DNA from: Isoetes taiwanensis | Lineage: Eukaryota > Streptophyta > Lycopodiopsida > Isoetales > Isoetaceae | Length of the DNA stretch: 64,000 nucleotides | Reading direction: 5' to 3' | Assembly: GCA_021234155.1 (NCBI GenBank) | Contig: JAJEKV010000034.1 | Location: 1,364,001 to 1,428,000, forward strand | In this document: positions 9,942 to 21,610 of the stretch, piece by piece | Numbering within the stretch: position 1 is the stretch's first letter | Layout of the letters: each line of letters opens with the position of its first letter | The notes under the pieces: generated by a model | Seen by the model: only the letters and a program-made list of their open reading frames with translations | Databases searched by the model: none | Told to the model about the DNA's origin: nothing | Position numbers and translations under genes: made by a program

Positions 9942-10364
9942 ATGTGGAATATACATGGGCTGAACCAGTCAAAAATAGATGCTACACTGGAATGCTTAGA
10001 GCAGAATGATCTTTTGTTGTTCACGGAGACTTGGGAGCACCAAACTCGTCCGCTACCAGACATCTCAGGTTATACTTTGACAGGACATATTTGGAATAAG
10101 AAGAAAATAGGTGTTGGCAGAGGATTTGGCGGAATTGCAATCTACAGTAAGTTAGCATGGGCAGAAAAAATACAGATACTAAAATATGATGCCGCCAAAC
10201 AATACATCTGGATAAGGGTTAGTTCAGGCAGAAGAGATATAATCCTGGCAGTCTGCTACTTTGCGCCACCTAATGCATCCATCTACAACAGTCAGGAGTT
10301 AGATATCAGCGATCCCTTTCACAGCTTATGTACAGACGTCCTACATTACCAATCACAAGAATAG
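9942..10364 (+). pseudogene. LINE ORF2 endonuclease, N-terminal part
   Basis: From ATG at 9942, 'MWNIHGLNQSKI', 'LLLFTETWEH' and 'GGIAIYSK...' match the start of the endonuclease at 2470-1499 of the other LINE. The frame ends in a TAG at 10362-10364, inside the pentamer tail of a nested element. The central 'GDFN' part is missing, and the rest of the domain resumes near 11975. Confidence 0.78.
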
Positions 10365-11785
10365 AATAGAATAGAATAGAATATGATTTTATCGTCCACG
10401 GAGACCAACTGGCCTATGGGACCAAGTACAAAGAGAGAGCAGCAGGCGTATTACTACCAGGATTAAAAACCCCCACCGAAGGGTTTTCGGGAAAACCTTA
10501 GTAGCAATAAGGATGCCGACATACCGCACGATTATATACATAATCACAAGTACACCGAGGTTAATGTCGGACGGGGGCATAATCGAAGTCCGCAGATCCA
10601 TTACCTCCCGAGGTAATGATCCCAACAAGCCTACAGAGGCCGTGGCTTTCGTTAGCTCATGCAAGGCCCGATGGGGCACAACTAACCGAAACATACCGAG
10701 CCCGGATATGCTCAGACGCCGGACAAGCCCGGAGGGCGTGACTTTCATCCTCAATGGCTCGCTGACAAAGACCGACTCCCTGTCCTCTCGCTGGCCCCGA
10801 ATCCATCTCCCCGTCTCAATGCGGAGGTGGTGTGCACCTGCGGCGAATGGAAGCAATCACCCCGCTTTTCATGGGTAGATGGGTGCGGTGAGGTAGTGGT
10901 GTGGCCCCCCGTGAGCATGGGATTAACCTCGCTGTCGATAATTTGCCACCTTGACATGTGACAGGGCCTCGCATCCCAAAGTTTGGCCATGAAGCAAGCA
11001 TCCAAGCACGCTTCAAGGCGTAGCGTTCCTTCGGTGTATGCACCGGTCCACATCCGTGTGCCCGGGGCTTGCTTGTCTTTCCAAAGAAGCTTTGAGTCGC
11101 CAAGGGCCCATCGCCATTTGCCAAAGCAAGGTTGGGCAGCCGGGCTTCATCCATAGCCACCACCTTCCGGAAGTAAATAATGTGACGTTCCAAATAAGCA
11201 GCCCTCTCAGAATGGAAGGAAGCCCGCCTCCCTGGAGCAAGATCCGATATGGGACCGTGGATTTCACTCCCGGTGCCCGGCCAAGAAGGCCTTCGCACCG
11301 CTCTAGATCGTTCCAAGTGGTGAGGGATATCACCGGCCCCACACTTCTGCCCCCCATAGAGGAGGACCGGTTCAACCAAGGCCCCGAACAAGTGTGCCTG
11401 GTGACCCCATGCATCTGACTCGCCTTGTGATCGTTGTTTTGCATTGCATACGTGGCTTTCCGACTGCAGCGACCCGTAACCCCGATGGATGCATCCCAAA
11501 GTGTGTGGTAGTAGAAAACTCAATGCCCAAATACTTATAAGATCGAGCCACCTCCACTACCCGCCCTGGTAAGTGAATGAGGGAAGGCGTGGGTCTTTGC
11601 GGATGATGGGACCAAGCAACCCTTTGTCTTGGCCAAGTTAACTCTCATGTCGGTGAATTGGCGCGTAAAGTGTCCAAAGCATCCAGTGGCGTTGCATGTC
11701 CTCCCGGGTATATGCGAGCGGTCAACATCATCGGCATATATGAGTTGCGGATTATGTGGTGCATCAATCGAAAGGCCTTCGGCTT
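10365..11785 (-). mobile_element. Nested 5'-truncated LINE (minus strand)
   Basis: Minus-strand 3' part of a LINE of the same family as the one at 1-3340; shared sequence includes the 'gttttgcattgcata' block (11432 versus 77). Its 3' tail is a 5-bp repeat (ATTCT on the minus strand) seen as 'agaat' units at 10359-10383. The tail-adjacent motif 'atcgtccac.gagacca' (10391) recurs at 31376. Frames inside are broken. It was inserted into the endonuclease of the 9153-14640 LINE. The left boundary is clear; the right (about 11785) is approximate. Confidence 0.75.
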
Positions 11786-11789
11786 CAGC

Positions 11790-11975
11790 TTAGCCGAGGT
11801 AATCGGTTTTAGGGGATTTTAACTCAAGAACAAAGTTGCAAACAAATCCAAGGTATTTGAGGATCTTTCGGATATGCAACTTAATGAAATAGATGATCCA
11901 TTGTTCCACGATGCTCTGGATGACAAGATGTCTAATCACATGGGTGAGCTTTTTCTTCGCTTTTTGTACGGTAAG
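11790..11975 (-). repeat. Possible Copia RNase H C-terminal fragment
   Basis: The minus-strand frame here reads 'KAKKKLTHVIRHLVIQS', 'IVEQWIIYFI'. This resembles the end of Ty1/Copia polyproteins ('..KHIDIRYHFIR..V..G.I....'). It lies between the nested LINE and the resumed endonuclease. Short and diverged, so the call is weak. Confidence 0.35.
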
Positions 11976-12478
11976 CCAATTGAGAATTTTGAATGGGCTT
12001 AGTAAATTCCCGGACTGGGAAACATACATGTATGAATCATGCGCGAGGCCCAGCCACGGTCGATTACATGCTTGCAAATAATTTGGAGCTGGTTCAAGAC
12101 TGCAGTATTGGTGACAAACTACCCGAATCAGATCACTTGCCTATGTTTGTAGCGCTTAAATCCTGCATGAAAACTGATTTCCAGCAGCCATTATTCCGTC
12201 CCAAGCTGAAGATTGATTACAAACTGCGCAAACCATATCAAACTCGTATAGAGACAATGCTCACAAATGCTAATTGGTCTGGCAAACATGAGACAGATGC
12301 AATGCTCTTTGCTAACATGATATTGAGGTCGCAGGGAAACATTTTTGGATACACCAAAAAGCATACAAAAGGCAGGCCCTGCAACGCATGGTGGGATCTT
12401 GAATGTAAGGAAGCAAGAGCAAGGCTACCAAAGAGCTGCATTGTGAAACCTAGATGGTACAAACACTTACTGAGATAA
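11976..12478 (+). pseudogene. LINE ORF2 endonuclease C-terminal part and linker
   Basis: 'ILNGLSKFPDWE' in one frame shifts by one base to 'TCMNHARGPATVDYML' and 'ESDHLPMFVALKS', matching 'ICNGLAQWP', 'VVDYVL' and 'SDHLPLYLKL' in the other LINE. 'SDH' is the catalytic His region of the endonuclease. The frame ends at TGA/TAA near 12472-12478 and continues in another frame ('KAPKMFWGMLQNKAQ') toward the RT. Confidence 0.72.
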
Positions 12479-12612
12479 AAGAAGCGCTCATATTACAGGC
12501 AGCAACAAATTGAATTATCTGAGAAGTATATAAAAGCTCCAAAGATGTTTTGGGGCATGCTCCAAAACAAGGCCCAACACCATGAGCTAAATATAGAGGC
12601 CCCCGTCTAAAC

Positions 12613-14028
12613 TTGTCCGCGATATTTATGAAAAGGAAGATCACGAAGAACATGCAAATAACCATCACAGATATGCACCTTTTACGAAGTCGAGGTACAA
12701 GAAACCATAGCGATATGCGTAATGGTAAGGCATGTGATCTTGATGGCATATCGTGGGAGTTGTTCAAATGGGGCGGACCCAAGACTTTGACTGCTATAAC
12801 AAGTTTGCTGAATGAATGTGTACAGAAAGGGTTACCAAACAGTTGGAAGATGAATCGAGTTCATCCCATTCATAAAATGGGTGACCGGAAGGATGCTGGC
12901 AACTATAGGACCATCTTAATTGGGAGTACTTTTTCAAAAATCTTAGGCAGCCTGTTGGAGAACAAGCTTAGCACATGGGCTGAGAGCAACGGTAAATGCT
13001 CACATTCTCAAGCAGGGTTCCGAAGGGACCATAACACTCTAGATCATGCTCTTACGCTCCGGGTGCTCATAGAGAAGGCCAAGGCTCCTAACTGTGCTTT
13101 ATATGTTGCCTTCATAGATTTCTCCAAGGCATTTGATACTGTTCCGAGGAAGGGACTGGGAGAAAGAATGGAGAATCTTGGTGTCCCTGCAGAAATCAGA
13201 AGTGCAGTTTCGCAGCTATATGAAGAGGTCCTCATTAAGCTATCTGTGGGAGACACGGTCAGAAGCACCATTGGCGTGCGCCAAGGGTACCCCCTGTCGC
13301 CCACATTATTTGGTATTTATGTAGACGAGCTGGATGAATGGCTCAAATCACGCTCATTGGCAGGCACGAAACTGGGCACATACATAGTTCAGATACTTTT
13401 ATATGCTGATGATGTAGTTCTATTGGCAAGCAAAAAGGATGTACTCCAGCAACACTTGGACAGCCTGGGATCTTTCTGCGAGACAAAGCACATGACAGTG
13501 AACACCTCTAAATCAAAGATTATGACTTTTGGAACCAGAGACAGACCGTCATTTGTATGCCAGGGGCAAGAGCTAGAAACAGTAGAAAGATATAAATACC
13601 TTGGCCTTATTTTTTCCTCCAAATATAGCTGGAAGGAATGCATCAGCAGTAGAGCAACTGGCGGAAAAGCGGCCTTGTACAGCATGCTTTCCAAATGTTC
13701 CAAAACAGCCTTACATGATTGGGGGCTTAAGAGAATTTTATTTAAGTCTTTGGTGCAGACAGTAGTCCTGTACGGCGCGCCTGTGTGGGGTCCAAACTTA
13801 TCTCAGAAGCTGTGGAACCAAATCGAGCAAGTTCAAAAAGTGTTCATGCGCCATGAATTGGGTATCAAATATCAGACTCCATATGCTATCATGCTCGCTG
13901 AGACCGGCCTGTTTCCGTTGGAGCTGGAGGCCTTATATCAGACTGTTAACTTTGTAAACAGAGTCCTGGAGCAACCACAAGACAGGCTGTCGCATCTTGC
14001 GCTACTACACTCAGGCCAAGAGGGCTGA
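12613..14028 (+). CDS. LINE ORF2 reverse transcriptase domain
   Basis: About 470 codons without a stop; the true start is upstream in ORF2, cut off by frameshifts. RT blocks are in order: 'NGKACDLDGISWELF', 'NYRTILIGSTFSKIL', 'SQAGFRRDHNTLDHA', 'FIDFSKAFDTVPR' (first catalytic Asp), 'GVRQGYPLSPTLFGI', 'LLYADDVVLLA' (YADD at 13402-13413) and 'YKYLGLIFSS'. All catalytic aspartates are present. The stretch after 13700 corresponds to the thumb/connection. Expected role is target-primed reverse transcription. The open length suggests a fairly young copy despite upstream damage. Confidence 0.88.
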   Translation: MSAIFMKRKITKNMQITITDMHLLRSRGTRNHSDMRNGKACDLDGISWELFKWGGPKTLTAITSLLNECVQKGLPNSWKMNRVHPIHKMGDRKDAGNYRTILIGSTFSKILGSLLENKLSTWAESNGKCSHSQAGFRRDHNTLDHALTLRVLIEKAKAPNCALYVAFIDFSKAFDTVPRKGLGERMENLGVPAEIRSAVSQLYEEVLIKLSVGDTVRSTIGVRQGYPLSPTLFGIYVDELDEWLKSRSLAGTKLGTYIVQILLYADDVVLLASKKDVLQQHLDSLGSFCETKHMTVNTSKSKIMTFGTRDRPSFVCQGQELETVERYKYLGLIFSSKYSWKECISSRATGGKAALYSMLSKCSKTALHDWGLKRILFKSLVQTVVLYGAPVWGPNLSQKLWNQIEQVQKVFMRHELGIKYQTPYAIMLAETGLFPLELEALYQTVNFVNRVLEQPQDRLSHLALLHSGQEG

Positions 14029-14127
14029 TACAGCAATGTGTTGAATTGGGCAAGCAAATGGGGATTGACAATGGAAAATTGGCCAATAACAAAGTGGATG
14101 CTCGCTCCCTCCTGGAACAATTAGCAA

Positions 14128-14538
14128 TTGACCGCATGTGGGCCTCTCAAGGCAGCAAGATGCAACACTATGTGCAACATGTCAATCCAAAGAAATGATC
14201 ATAAGAGCCAAGGGTACCTCAATGCGAATATCCCTAGGTACTTGAAAAAACTAATGGCAAGATATAGGACCAGCTCACACAAGCTTGAGCTAGAGACTGG
14301 CAGATGGTATAAGATACCAGCCCCGGAGAGAATTTGCAGACTCTGTGATATGCATTGCATAGAAGACGAGGACCACGTATTTACTGCGTGCCATGCATAT
14401 GTGGATGTTCGGGAAAAGTTCAACATTCGAGCACATGATTTTTGTTCCTTATTTGCAGCACCATACCCATCATACATAGACATAGGATTATACATCAAGG
14501 CGGTGGATGCCCACCGTTCTTTTCTCTTGAAACTGTAA
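14128..14538 (+). pseudogene. LINE ORF2 C-terminal Cys/His domain
   Basis: After one frameshift, ORF2 ends with 'RYRTSSHKLELETGRWY', 'ERICRLCDMHCIEDEDH' and 'VFTACHAY'. This C-x2-C-x(n)-H-x4-C pattern is typical of the Cys-rich C-terminus of plant and animal LINE ORF2 proteins (zf-RVT-like), probably used in RNA/DNA binding. TAA at 14536-14538 is followed by the 3' UTR and the (TTA)n tail. Confidence 0.72.
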
Positions 14539-14591
14539 ACAGTTTGTATACAGGCTCCATGGCCTCTTCAAGGCCCCAAGAGAGCAAGTTA

Positions 14592-14593
<2 letters not shown>

Positions 14594-14627
<34 letters not shown>
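14594..14627 (+). repeat. (TTA)n LINE tail microsatellite
   Basis: About eleven TTA units close the plus-strand LINE. Simple-repeat rather than poly(A) tails are known in several LINE clades. Confidence 0.85.
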
Positions 14628-14629
<2 letters not shown>

Positions 14630-14640
14630 TGCAGTTTTTG

Positions 14641-15998
14641 TGTATATGTATAGTTTCTAATGAATTGTCCATATGGTTCTGAATAATCTTCAGGCTGCAG
14701 TCCTAGTATTTCGTTGGAATCTTTTAGCAGCCTTCTCAACTTGCTGTTTATTCTAGTCTTCATCATTAAATACATGACCTATGAGGATGAGCAGAATAAT
14801 TTAGAATGATCATTATATGGGGTCTAACACCTTGCATCAGGTTTTGAAATTTTAAAACTTGGCAACTTATGAACCTATCTTTGAAATTGGTGAAGGCCTG
14901 TCTCACCAAATCTATCCAAGATCTGCAGCGAGGATTTATTTCCTGCTTTAAGGCGTACATATTAGTTACTGCAGTATAGATGCTGTGTTGAGATCAAGAG
15001 ATGCTATTTCCTGCAACGATGTTACAACCCTAGGTTTACCATAATGGCTCTCTTCCATTTAGAAATAAAGTTGCCCTTGTCAATTTGATTGCAATCCCAA
15101 CGGTTGATGATTCCATCCCCTAGAATAACCAACTGTCATGATTATGCCACTACCCACCATCCATTTAGAATCTTTAGAACATAAGATCTGATAGCCTAGA
15201 ACCTGGAAGAAGGACATAGATAATAGAGAGAATACTTATTTTGCACTAGATTGCAAGGCTTTGAGGAGTGCATATAATAAATTATCTTGATGGCCATCTA
15301 TTTTGTACGCCTTTCTATGTTATTTAAGTCCATTCAAGCAATATCCATTCAGATAACCATTAGCATTTTACAAATCAATGACTCTATAGTCAATGGAGAA
15401 GGGAATAAACACCCCTGCAAACCCGACCATTATCTGCTTAAAATGTCACCCAGGGAAAAATGGAGCAAACGCTGCGCTTGGCAGAAAAGCTATTTTCCTT
15501 TGTTTTTTTGTTTTGGAGAAAAAAAATTCTACAAAAAACTGTTGCACCGAGAGTAATAGGTTTGTATATTCTCAACTTGGAGGGATTGATTTTACGTCAC
15601 AATAAAATCTACTTTCTGCACTTGCAACTTCATGATTGCGTTTAGAGCACTATGCATCAGAGACTATACAAACATCCCCTCAGGACATCGGAGGGCAACC
15701 CTCCGTGCGCAGCACCTTGTTTTTTTTTGGCTTGGTGAAATGGGATCCGGTTGTGAATTTTGTTTGCAGGAACGATCCGATTCAAAATTTTAATTTCTGG
15801 TTGACTGAGAAAACAACAGGAAATTTTCCGATAGGAGGAAAAAGATTTCCCCAACGCTGCATTGTAAGCATTCGTTTAAATATTAAAAAAAACACTTTCT
15901 CATTAAAATAGTCGGATCCCCTTCCTCTTTTATTTTTGAAATTCCTCTTTTATTTTTGGGTTTCACGGAAATCTAACGGGTGAGATTTTTTTGTATTA
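14641..15998. other. Non-coding stretch
   Basis: No convincing gene. A GC-richer block at about 15680-15718 ('gggcaaccctccgtgcgcagcacctt') recurs at 30394-30420 and is a small shared repeat. The rest is AT-rich. Confidence 0.5.
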
Positions 15999-16088
15999 GG
16001 AAACGTTCCACCAAGAGGTGGTTTCCAGGTGGGCGGCGCCGCCAGCCGGTTCCCACCTGGAAACCACCGATTGGTGGAACGTTCCCAA
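15999..16088. repeat. GC-rich inverted repeat with ~41-bp arms
   Basis: The left arm 'ggaaacgttccaccaagagg...ggtttccaggtggg' pairs with the right arm 'cccacctggaaacc...ttggtggaacgttcc', with a very GC-rich centre ('cggcgccgcc'). A G-box-like 'cacgtg' lies just to the right at 16099. It could be a small foldback element or a regulatory palindrome upstream of a former gene. Confidence 0.65.
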
Positions 16089-17072
16089 ACGTAAGCCACG
16101 TGTACCCGTGGTTTCCGGAAATTTGTCCACGTCAGCAACAACCATGTCCAATTTCGCAAAAGCAGAGCATTCTTGCGGCTCAGCAGTGATGGCCGCCAAT
16201 GCAAGAACCATTGCAAGAATCTGCTCATGCTCTGTAGTGCGGCGGCGGCGGCTCAGTGATGGCGACAGTGATGCTCTGCAGTGATGGCTCTGCAGTGATG
16301 GCAAGCGAGGAGCAGACGGCCCTGCTCTGAACAAAAACCCTGCTCTAAGCATGTTGTCGGATCTGTAGAAGAAAGAAAGAAGATGAAGCAGAAGGATTGG
16401 GTCTACGCCATTAGGAAGGATGCCGGATCTGCGATGAAGAAGCTGGATTCTGCGCCGTAAAGAAAGATGCCCAATGGAATCTTTGCCATACTTATCTCTG
16501 GGATGTCGCTCTGCCATAGCCATAACTTGTCGCCATAGCCGCTGCCATCGGTTGAAGCTTCTTGCCATAGCCATTGAAGAGTCCGCCATAGCTAATGCTG
16601 CTCGTAGACTAGGTTTGAGCGGCCTGAGCGGCGCCGCTTAGAGTAGGTAAACCAATAAGTTACCTTAAATAAATAATACAAGAAAAAATGCGAAAACCAC
16701 GGGGTACTTGTGGTTTACGGGCGAAAAAAGAGCTGGAGCCAGGGGGAAATGACGGAAATATTTAGGGTAGGCTAATTTTCAATTTTGCCTTTAGGGACGC
16801 CTCACATGTCAGCGGCAAAACTTGCCGGACGTCAAGCCGTTCGAGACGCTGAGGTCTGAACTGCTCCAGCAGTTCGGGGATGACCGGCTCAGACGTCAAA
16901 CCGGCCGTCTCTCCTCAGGAAAGATGCTAGTTGTATTTTGGGTTAGTACATGACTCCTCTACCCCATATCAAACCGGCCGTCTCTAAACCAGTTCATGTG
17001 AACGCCTAGAAATCTACATGTGAGGCGCCTCTTAGGGAAAACGTTTTTACTTTTTAGGGTTTTTCTTTCTGG

Positions 17073-17315
17073 ATGTTTTGGAGCAACGGCGGCAGCGGCA
17101 GAGATGGAGGAGATCGTCTCTATGATGAAGGGCGGCGCCGGATCCTGCTTCTCTTCTTCTTATTCTTCCTCTTTTCCTTGTGGCTATGGAGGAAGAGGCG
17201 CCCTCCTTCTCTATCTCCATCGATTAGGCTCAAGCCACAACTCTGCATTGCTCGATCGGGCCTATCCAGATCGGCCCCCTTTTCCTGGGATGCTGGATCT
17301 ATCATCGGTTTGTGA
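17073..17315 (+). CDS. Small ORF with one hydrophobic segment (weak)
   Basis: 80 codons from ATG. The N-terminus is Gly/Arg/Asp-rich, followed by a strongly hydrophobic 16-residue stretch ('ILLLFFLFFLFSLWLW') flanked by basic residues, compatible with one membrane helix. Just upstream is 'tttttagggtttttc', typical of plant 5' UTRs, and the local GC rises. It may be a first exon of a lost gene. No family recognised; chance is possible. Confidence 0.25.
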   Translation: MFWSNGGSGRDGGDRLYDEGRRRILLLFFLFFLFSLWLWRKRRPPSLSPSIRLKPQLCIARSGLSRSAPFSWDAGSIIGL

Positions 17316-19217
17316 TTTAATCACCATATCTGGACTTAAGGTTAGGATTTTGGAGAAAATGTCTCGCTTGGGCTGCTGGGTTTCGTGATATGATTGATGG
17401 TATATCATGTGCCAGTTCAAGCTATTTTCGCCGGAGTTGAGATATCTATAGGCGCAGGTATTGGAGCTGCGGTTACTTCCCCTTCTCCATCTCGTCTGCC
17501 GCCTCACCTTCAGCATGCAGACTCCTCCCTTACCCAAGAGACCACACTGGAAGGTAACGAGTTCAAGCTATTGCATTGTATGTTTTTTGCTTGAGAAATT
17601 TGCAGCAAATTTGTTCTTGAATTTACATGTCAATGAGAATATAATTCAATATAAAAAACCATGTTTCCGTTTACATTTTATGGTTATAGGAAAAAAAAAC
17701 TTGCTGGTTTTTATGTTATCTGGGTTTGGGCTTGTGTTTACAAAGTTTTTTGTGTGAAAAAATTTAGGGTTTTCTTCACCTCTTGGTGCGGCGGGTTAGC
17801 GAAGCGACCAAGTATCGGCTTGCACCAGGTAAAACCATTCACAAACCATTGGAACTCTTTATAGCAGCGCCATAAGATCCACAACGCCTGAAGTCTATTT
17901 GCAATAATTGAATGTTTTTGGTTCTGCTTTTGTTTGGCTGTGATTTAAAAAAGAAAGGCACGAGAAGGTACCCCTAATTAGGAGGCATCTTTTCTGAGTA
18001 TGCAATACACTTGATATGAGCCAATTTGTTTTGTCATGTTTGCTGGATGATTTGTGGGTCATTTGCCTTGGTTTTGTGTAAAGAATGGATTCGCTGGATG
18101 ATGCGATGCTAATGACAGCTCTATTATATCCCAATTCTTTTAATGCGAACTGTTTATCTTGTTTCTAGCATAGTCATTATTGAACTGGTTAATTATTTGT
18201 TTTTCTTCTAGATGAATGGATTCTTACTGAAAGCAGTTTAAATGAATTTTGTCTTGATTTTCTTGACATGTAGTTGCGCACGAATAAAGAGCTTTTAAAA
18301 GTTTCCTTGAGTTTACCTTATGTGATCAATGTGGAAAGTGGCCTTTTGGCCTGGTAACATGCTTGCAATGCTCTCAGGTTTTATCCTTAAAACTGGAAAA
18401 GGCATTGCTTTTAAACGTTCATCCTAATATCTTGGCTGCGGTGGGATTTTTGTTGTGGTGATATTGCACTGCTTTTCTTTTGGCATAGCTTAAATTTTTA
18501 GTCGCAGGATAGGGTTTTGTTTTCAGTACTAGGGTGCACCCGATTCAAGCTGAAAAGAATGTCAGGGTATTTGATATTGCACTTCTGTTCTTTGGGCATA
18601 GCTTAAGCTTTGAGTAGATGTTTTGTTTGCAGCATGGAGGTTCAAACCCCAACTTCAAACAGAACAGAAATGTCAAGGAGTTTGGTTTGTCGATCACTAG
18701 TACTTAGGAGCTTTTTAACTTCCGAGTTTTTACTCCCTTACACATAAGTTGCAGAGTGGGCCAGTTTAAGGAAGTTCTTCAATGCGATTGCTATGAAGAT
18801 CCTGATTGTTAATTATGATAATGTGCCTGTGATTTCTGTGTCAGTTATTATTAACTATAGTATTAGGAGAAGCCGTAGTGAGTTAGTATGCATGGGATTA
18901 TAAAACTCTGCAAGATTAAGCATTGGAGTATCCTGACTAGTGGCCAAGATTTCCAGGGTGTAACACATGAATAGAGGACATGTATCAGCGCGCAAAAACA
19001 TATGATACGATATGCAGCTTGGGTTGAGTATCTGCTTTATTACTATTCAAAAACCACACTGAATTTCCATTTTGGCCCATTTTAAGATGAAGTCGTTTTT
19101 TGTTACCTGCATTATGCCTTAGCCCCTTGGATTGTGCCTTAGCGCATTACCATAGTTGTCAATTCCATCTTTGTGGAAATGGACGACCATAAATAAGCTT
19201 AACACACCAAGATTATG

Positions 19218-19289
19218 TAGCTAGGGTCTTGCTATATGGGCCTAATGCCACTGTAGCTAGGGTCTTGCTATATGGGCCTAATGCCACTG
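19218..19289. repeat. Perfect 36-bp tandem duplication
   Basis: The unit starting 'tagctagggtcttgctat' occurs twice back to back without a mismatch, so it is a recent duplication. Confidence 0.9.
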
Positions 19290-20206
19290 AAATCGGTAAA
19301 AGATCATGGGAGCAGATCAATAATATTAACCTTTACTGGGATGGGGCCATAAGACAAACATTTTCAAAAAAAAAAAAAATTCCCACGTCTACATGCAAAG
19401 AAATCTCGAAATCCTCGCTTTGAGCTTTGAAGCAGGACTCAAATTTAGTGGCCCACCGAACTGGGAAAAATGCCGCCCACATTTTAGTGGCCCATCGAAT
19501 TGGGAAAAATGTGCTCTATATTTGAATAGGTTATTTTTTTTTGCAAAAATGATCGTAAAATTGTCGGAATTTTTTTTATCTAATCGAAAAATTTTAAGGA
19601 TGGCCGGATTTTTTGGGCAGAAACCCCCTTAATTTCCATCCACGCTTTGAATTGAAAGCCTATCAAAAGCCTAACTATTATAAACAGAGTTTTTTCTCCA
19701 TCATATGGACAAGTTTGTTCAAGTTTATTCATCAAATCCATTGGCCTTTGAGCTTGCCTCAAGCTTTGCTATGATAATATCTGAGCAAGGGAGAATCCGA
19801 TAATGCTTCAAGGTTTGATAGCGGTGGCAGCTCATACATGGGTACCAAGCTTCAGCGATCTGCCATTTATGTAATAAGAAAAGGTCGGAGCTCGCTGTTT
19901 CGAGGTGAAACAGTTGGCTCGTCGCAAAGATGGCGACATTTTAGCCCGCCCGACTATTTTTCTGGCAATAAAAAGGATCAAGAATCGAACTATTACAGGT
20001 TTAAATCTTTGCTGAAAAAGGGCGAAATGCCGTCGTCTTGACTCAAGGTCTGCTATACATGGTAGTATTCCACATACTAGCAACATAATACTTGTATTAT
20101 TGGATTATACTTGTATTATTGGATTCTTAGAGAGCTGCACAACAAGTACCTCTTCAAAAACTACCATTCATTACACCATGCAACAGTGGTCTCTGTGGTT
20201 CTAAAG

Positions 20207-20462
20207 CCATCAACAGGTACACAAACCTACTCCATTTTGGCAAAAATTCTTTATTTTGATGCAAACAACCAATATATTTGCATCAAAAACATGTTAAAAT
20301 ATATGCCAAAAAGACTGATAAATGAAATTCTAGAACCATCAACAGGTACACAAACCTACTCCACTTTGACGAAAATTTCTTTATTCTGATGAAACAACCA
20401 ATATATTTGCATAAAAAATATGTTAAAATATATGCCAGAAGATATGATAAATGAAATTTTGG
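20207..20462. repeat. 129-bp tandem duplication
   Basis: Two units start 'ccatcaacaggtacacaaac' at 20207 and 20336. They share 'aacaaccaatatatttgcat' and 'atgttaaaatatatgcca', with a few substitutions and small indels. Confidence 0.85.
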
Positions 20463-21151
20463 TATGCAGCTGGAACCGAAACATTCTAAAACACAGTATA
20501 CAAGCTCTCCTGGTGTCCATGCCCTCCTTGCAGCGACAAGTCTTGGTCACGGGTCGATTTTAATAGGCTCTGGCATGGTGGCAAGAATAGAATGGAAACG
20601 GAATATGGGGCAAATTATGTGCTGTTCAAGGGGCCACAGAGTATTTTCACCTAAGCTGTGACAGAATCAAAGGAAATAAAACAAGATGAGTGACATGCAA
20701 GAAGACATAGGGGATTCCATGATAACACCCAGGTCGACAGAGATAAAAAATGAGATATGATGGAATTATGAAAGTGTAGGAGAAATGTTCCAATATATTG
20801 CAGATTGGAATGATACTATGCAGCTATATTTACCAAGCTAAGAACTTGTCGTTTTATTCTGTGGTCTTAGTTCTTTAATAGCTTGTAAAATAGTTAGGTG
20901 ATTGAATGCACACTCTTCTAGCGGAACATTATTAAGATGTCTTTTGATTATTCGTTTGTGATTTTTAAACAGTAGGATGGGCTAAAAGAATGTGGGGAAT
21001 GTGAACGTTTCTGAGGGTAGGATATACTGCATGATGATATAAGAATAGCTTAAATTTTCTTGTTATTCATGGTACCGATAACAAGGGGGGGGGTGTATAA
21101 AAAGCATTGACACCTGTCTTTTCCCATACCATGCATCTGTACTAACACATG

Positions 21152-21250
21152 TTTTTGGGCAAGTCCTTGTTGAGGTGGGTTTGTGGCATATTCTAGGTAT
21201 ATGTCAGTATATGCCTGGAATATATCAATGACTGCTCCAAATCCATAATA
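21152..21250 (+). repeat. Repeat R copy 2
   Basis: Starts 'tttttgggcaagtcc', followed by 'gtgggtttgtggcata', 'tatgtcagtatatgcctgg' and 'atgactgctccaaat'. The last motif is shared exactly with copy 3 (28849). An ETO1-like relic follows about 90 bp downstream. Confidence 0.6.
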
Positions 21251-21339
21251 GGCTGTAAACTGTCGGTTGCCTCTGTTTCTGGACAGCCTTCTGGAAACCG
21301 GCTAACCTGTGCTCCCTGATCGAGACTGCATCATTGACG

Positions 21340-21610
21340 GATGTGGGAAGCCATTACAAGATTAATCGCATTTTGGGTTTCAGAGTCACTCCGGAGTGTC
21401 TGGAGTTATGGATTTACTTTAACATTGCTCTTCAGGATTATGTTGGTGCTGTCAGGGATCCGCGGGCATTGTTGACCCTTGATCCATCTTATAGATATAT
21501 TCTGGTTGTATTGATGCCCAACAGCTTCTTAAGTTGTTTGATCAATGGTTCGAATAGTGGACAAAGGCAGACAGTCACTTCTCCTTCTGAAGTGAGTGGT
21601 TTATCCTTAG
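21340..21610 (+). pseudogene. ETO1-like TPR/BTB protein fragment
   Basis: 'KINRILGFRVTPECLELW', 'IYFNIALQDYVGAVRD' and 'ALLTLDPSYR' match the region of ETHYLENE OVERPRODUCER 1-like proteins just before the 'WSQADCWMQLYDRW' segment. ETO1 is the substrate adaptor that sends ACC synthase to CUL3 ubiquitin ligase. After 'SYR' the match continues in another frame ('DAQQLLKLFDQWFE', a stop, then 'WTKADSH'). The piece therefore has a frameshift and a stop codon. Only about 80 of roughly 900 residues are present. It is a captured or decayed fragment. Confidence 0.62.

Larger units (their letters stand above)
9153..14640 (+). mobile_element. L1-like LINE, nearly full length, nested and broken
   Basis: In order: ORF1 (9153-9917), endonuclease N-part (9942-10364), interruption by a foreign minus-strand LINE tail and other DNA (about 10365-11970), endonuclease C-part (to 12478), reverse transcriptase (12613-14028), a C-terminal Cys/His domain (14128-14538), and a (TTA)n tail at 14594-14627. 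The order ORF1-EN-RT-simple repeat tail is that of L1-type elements. Several frameshifts make it inactive. Confidence 0.88.
17316..21151. other. Long non-coding stretch with small tandem repeats
   Basis: No gene supported. Contains a perfect 36-bp tandem duplication (19218-19289), a near-duplicate 'tttagtggcccaycgaaytgggaaaaatg' pair (19442-19510) and a 129-bp tandem duplication (20207-20462). Confidence 0.5.

Noticed and set aside
17020-17540. Intact host gene
   Set aside because: Only short frames, no recognisable domain and no continuing exons; kept only as a weak ORF.
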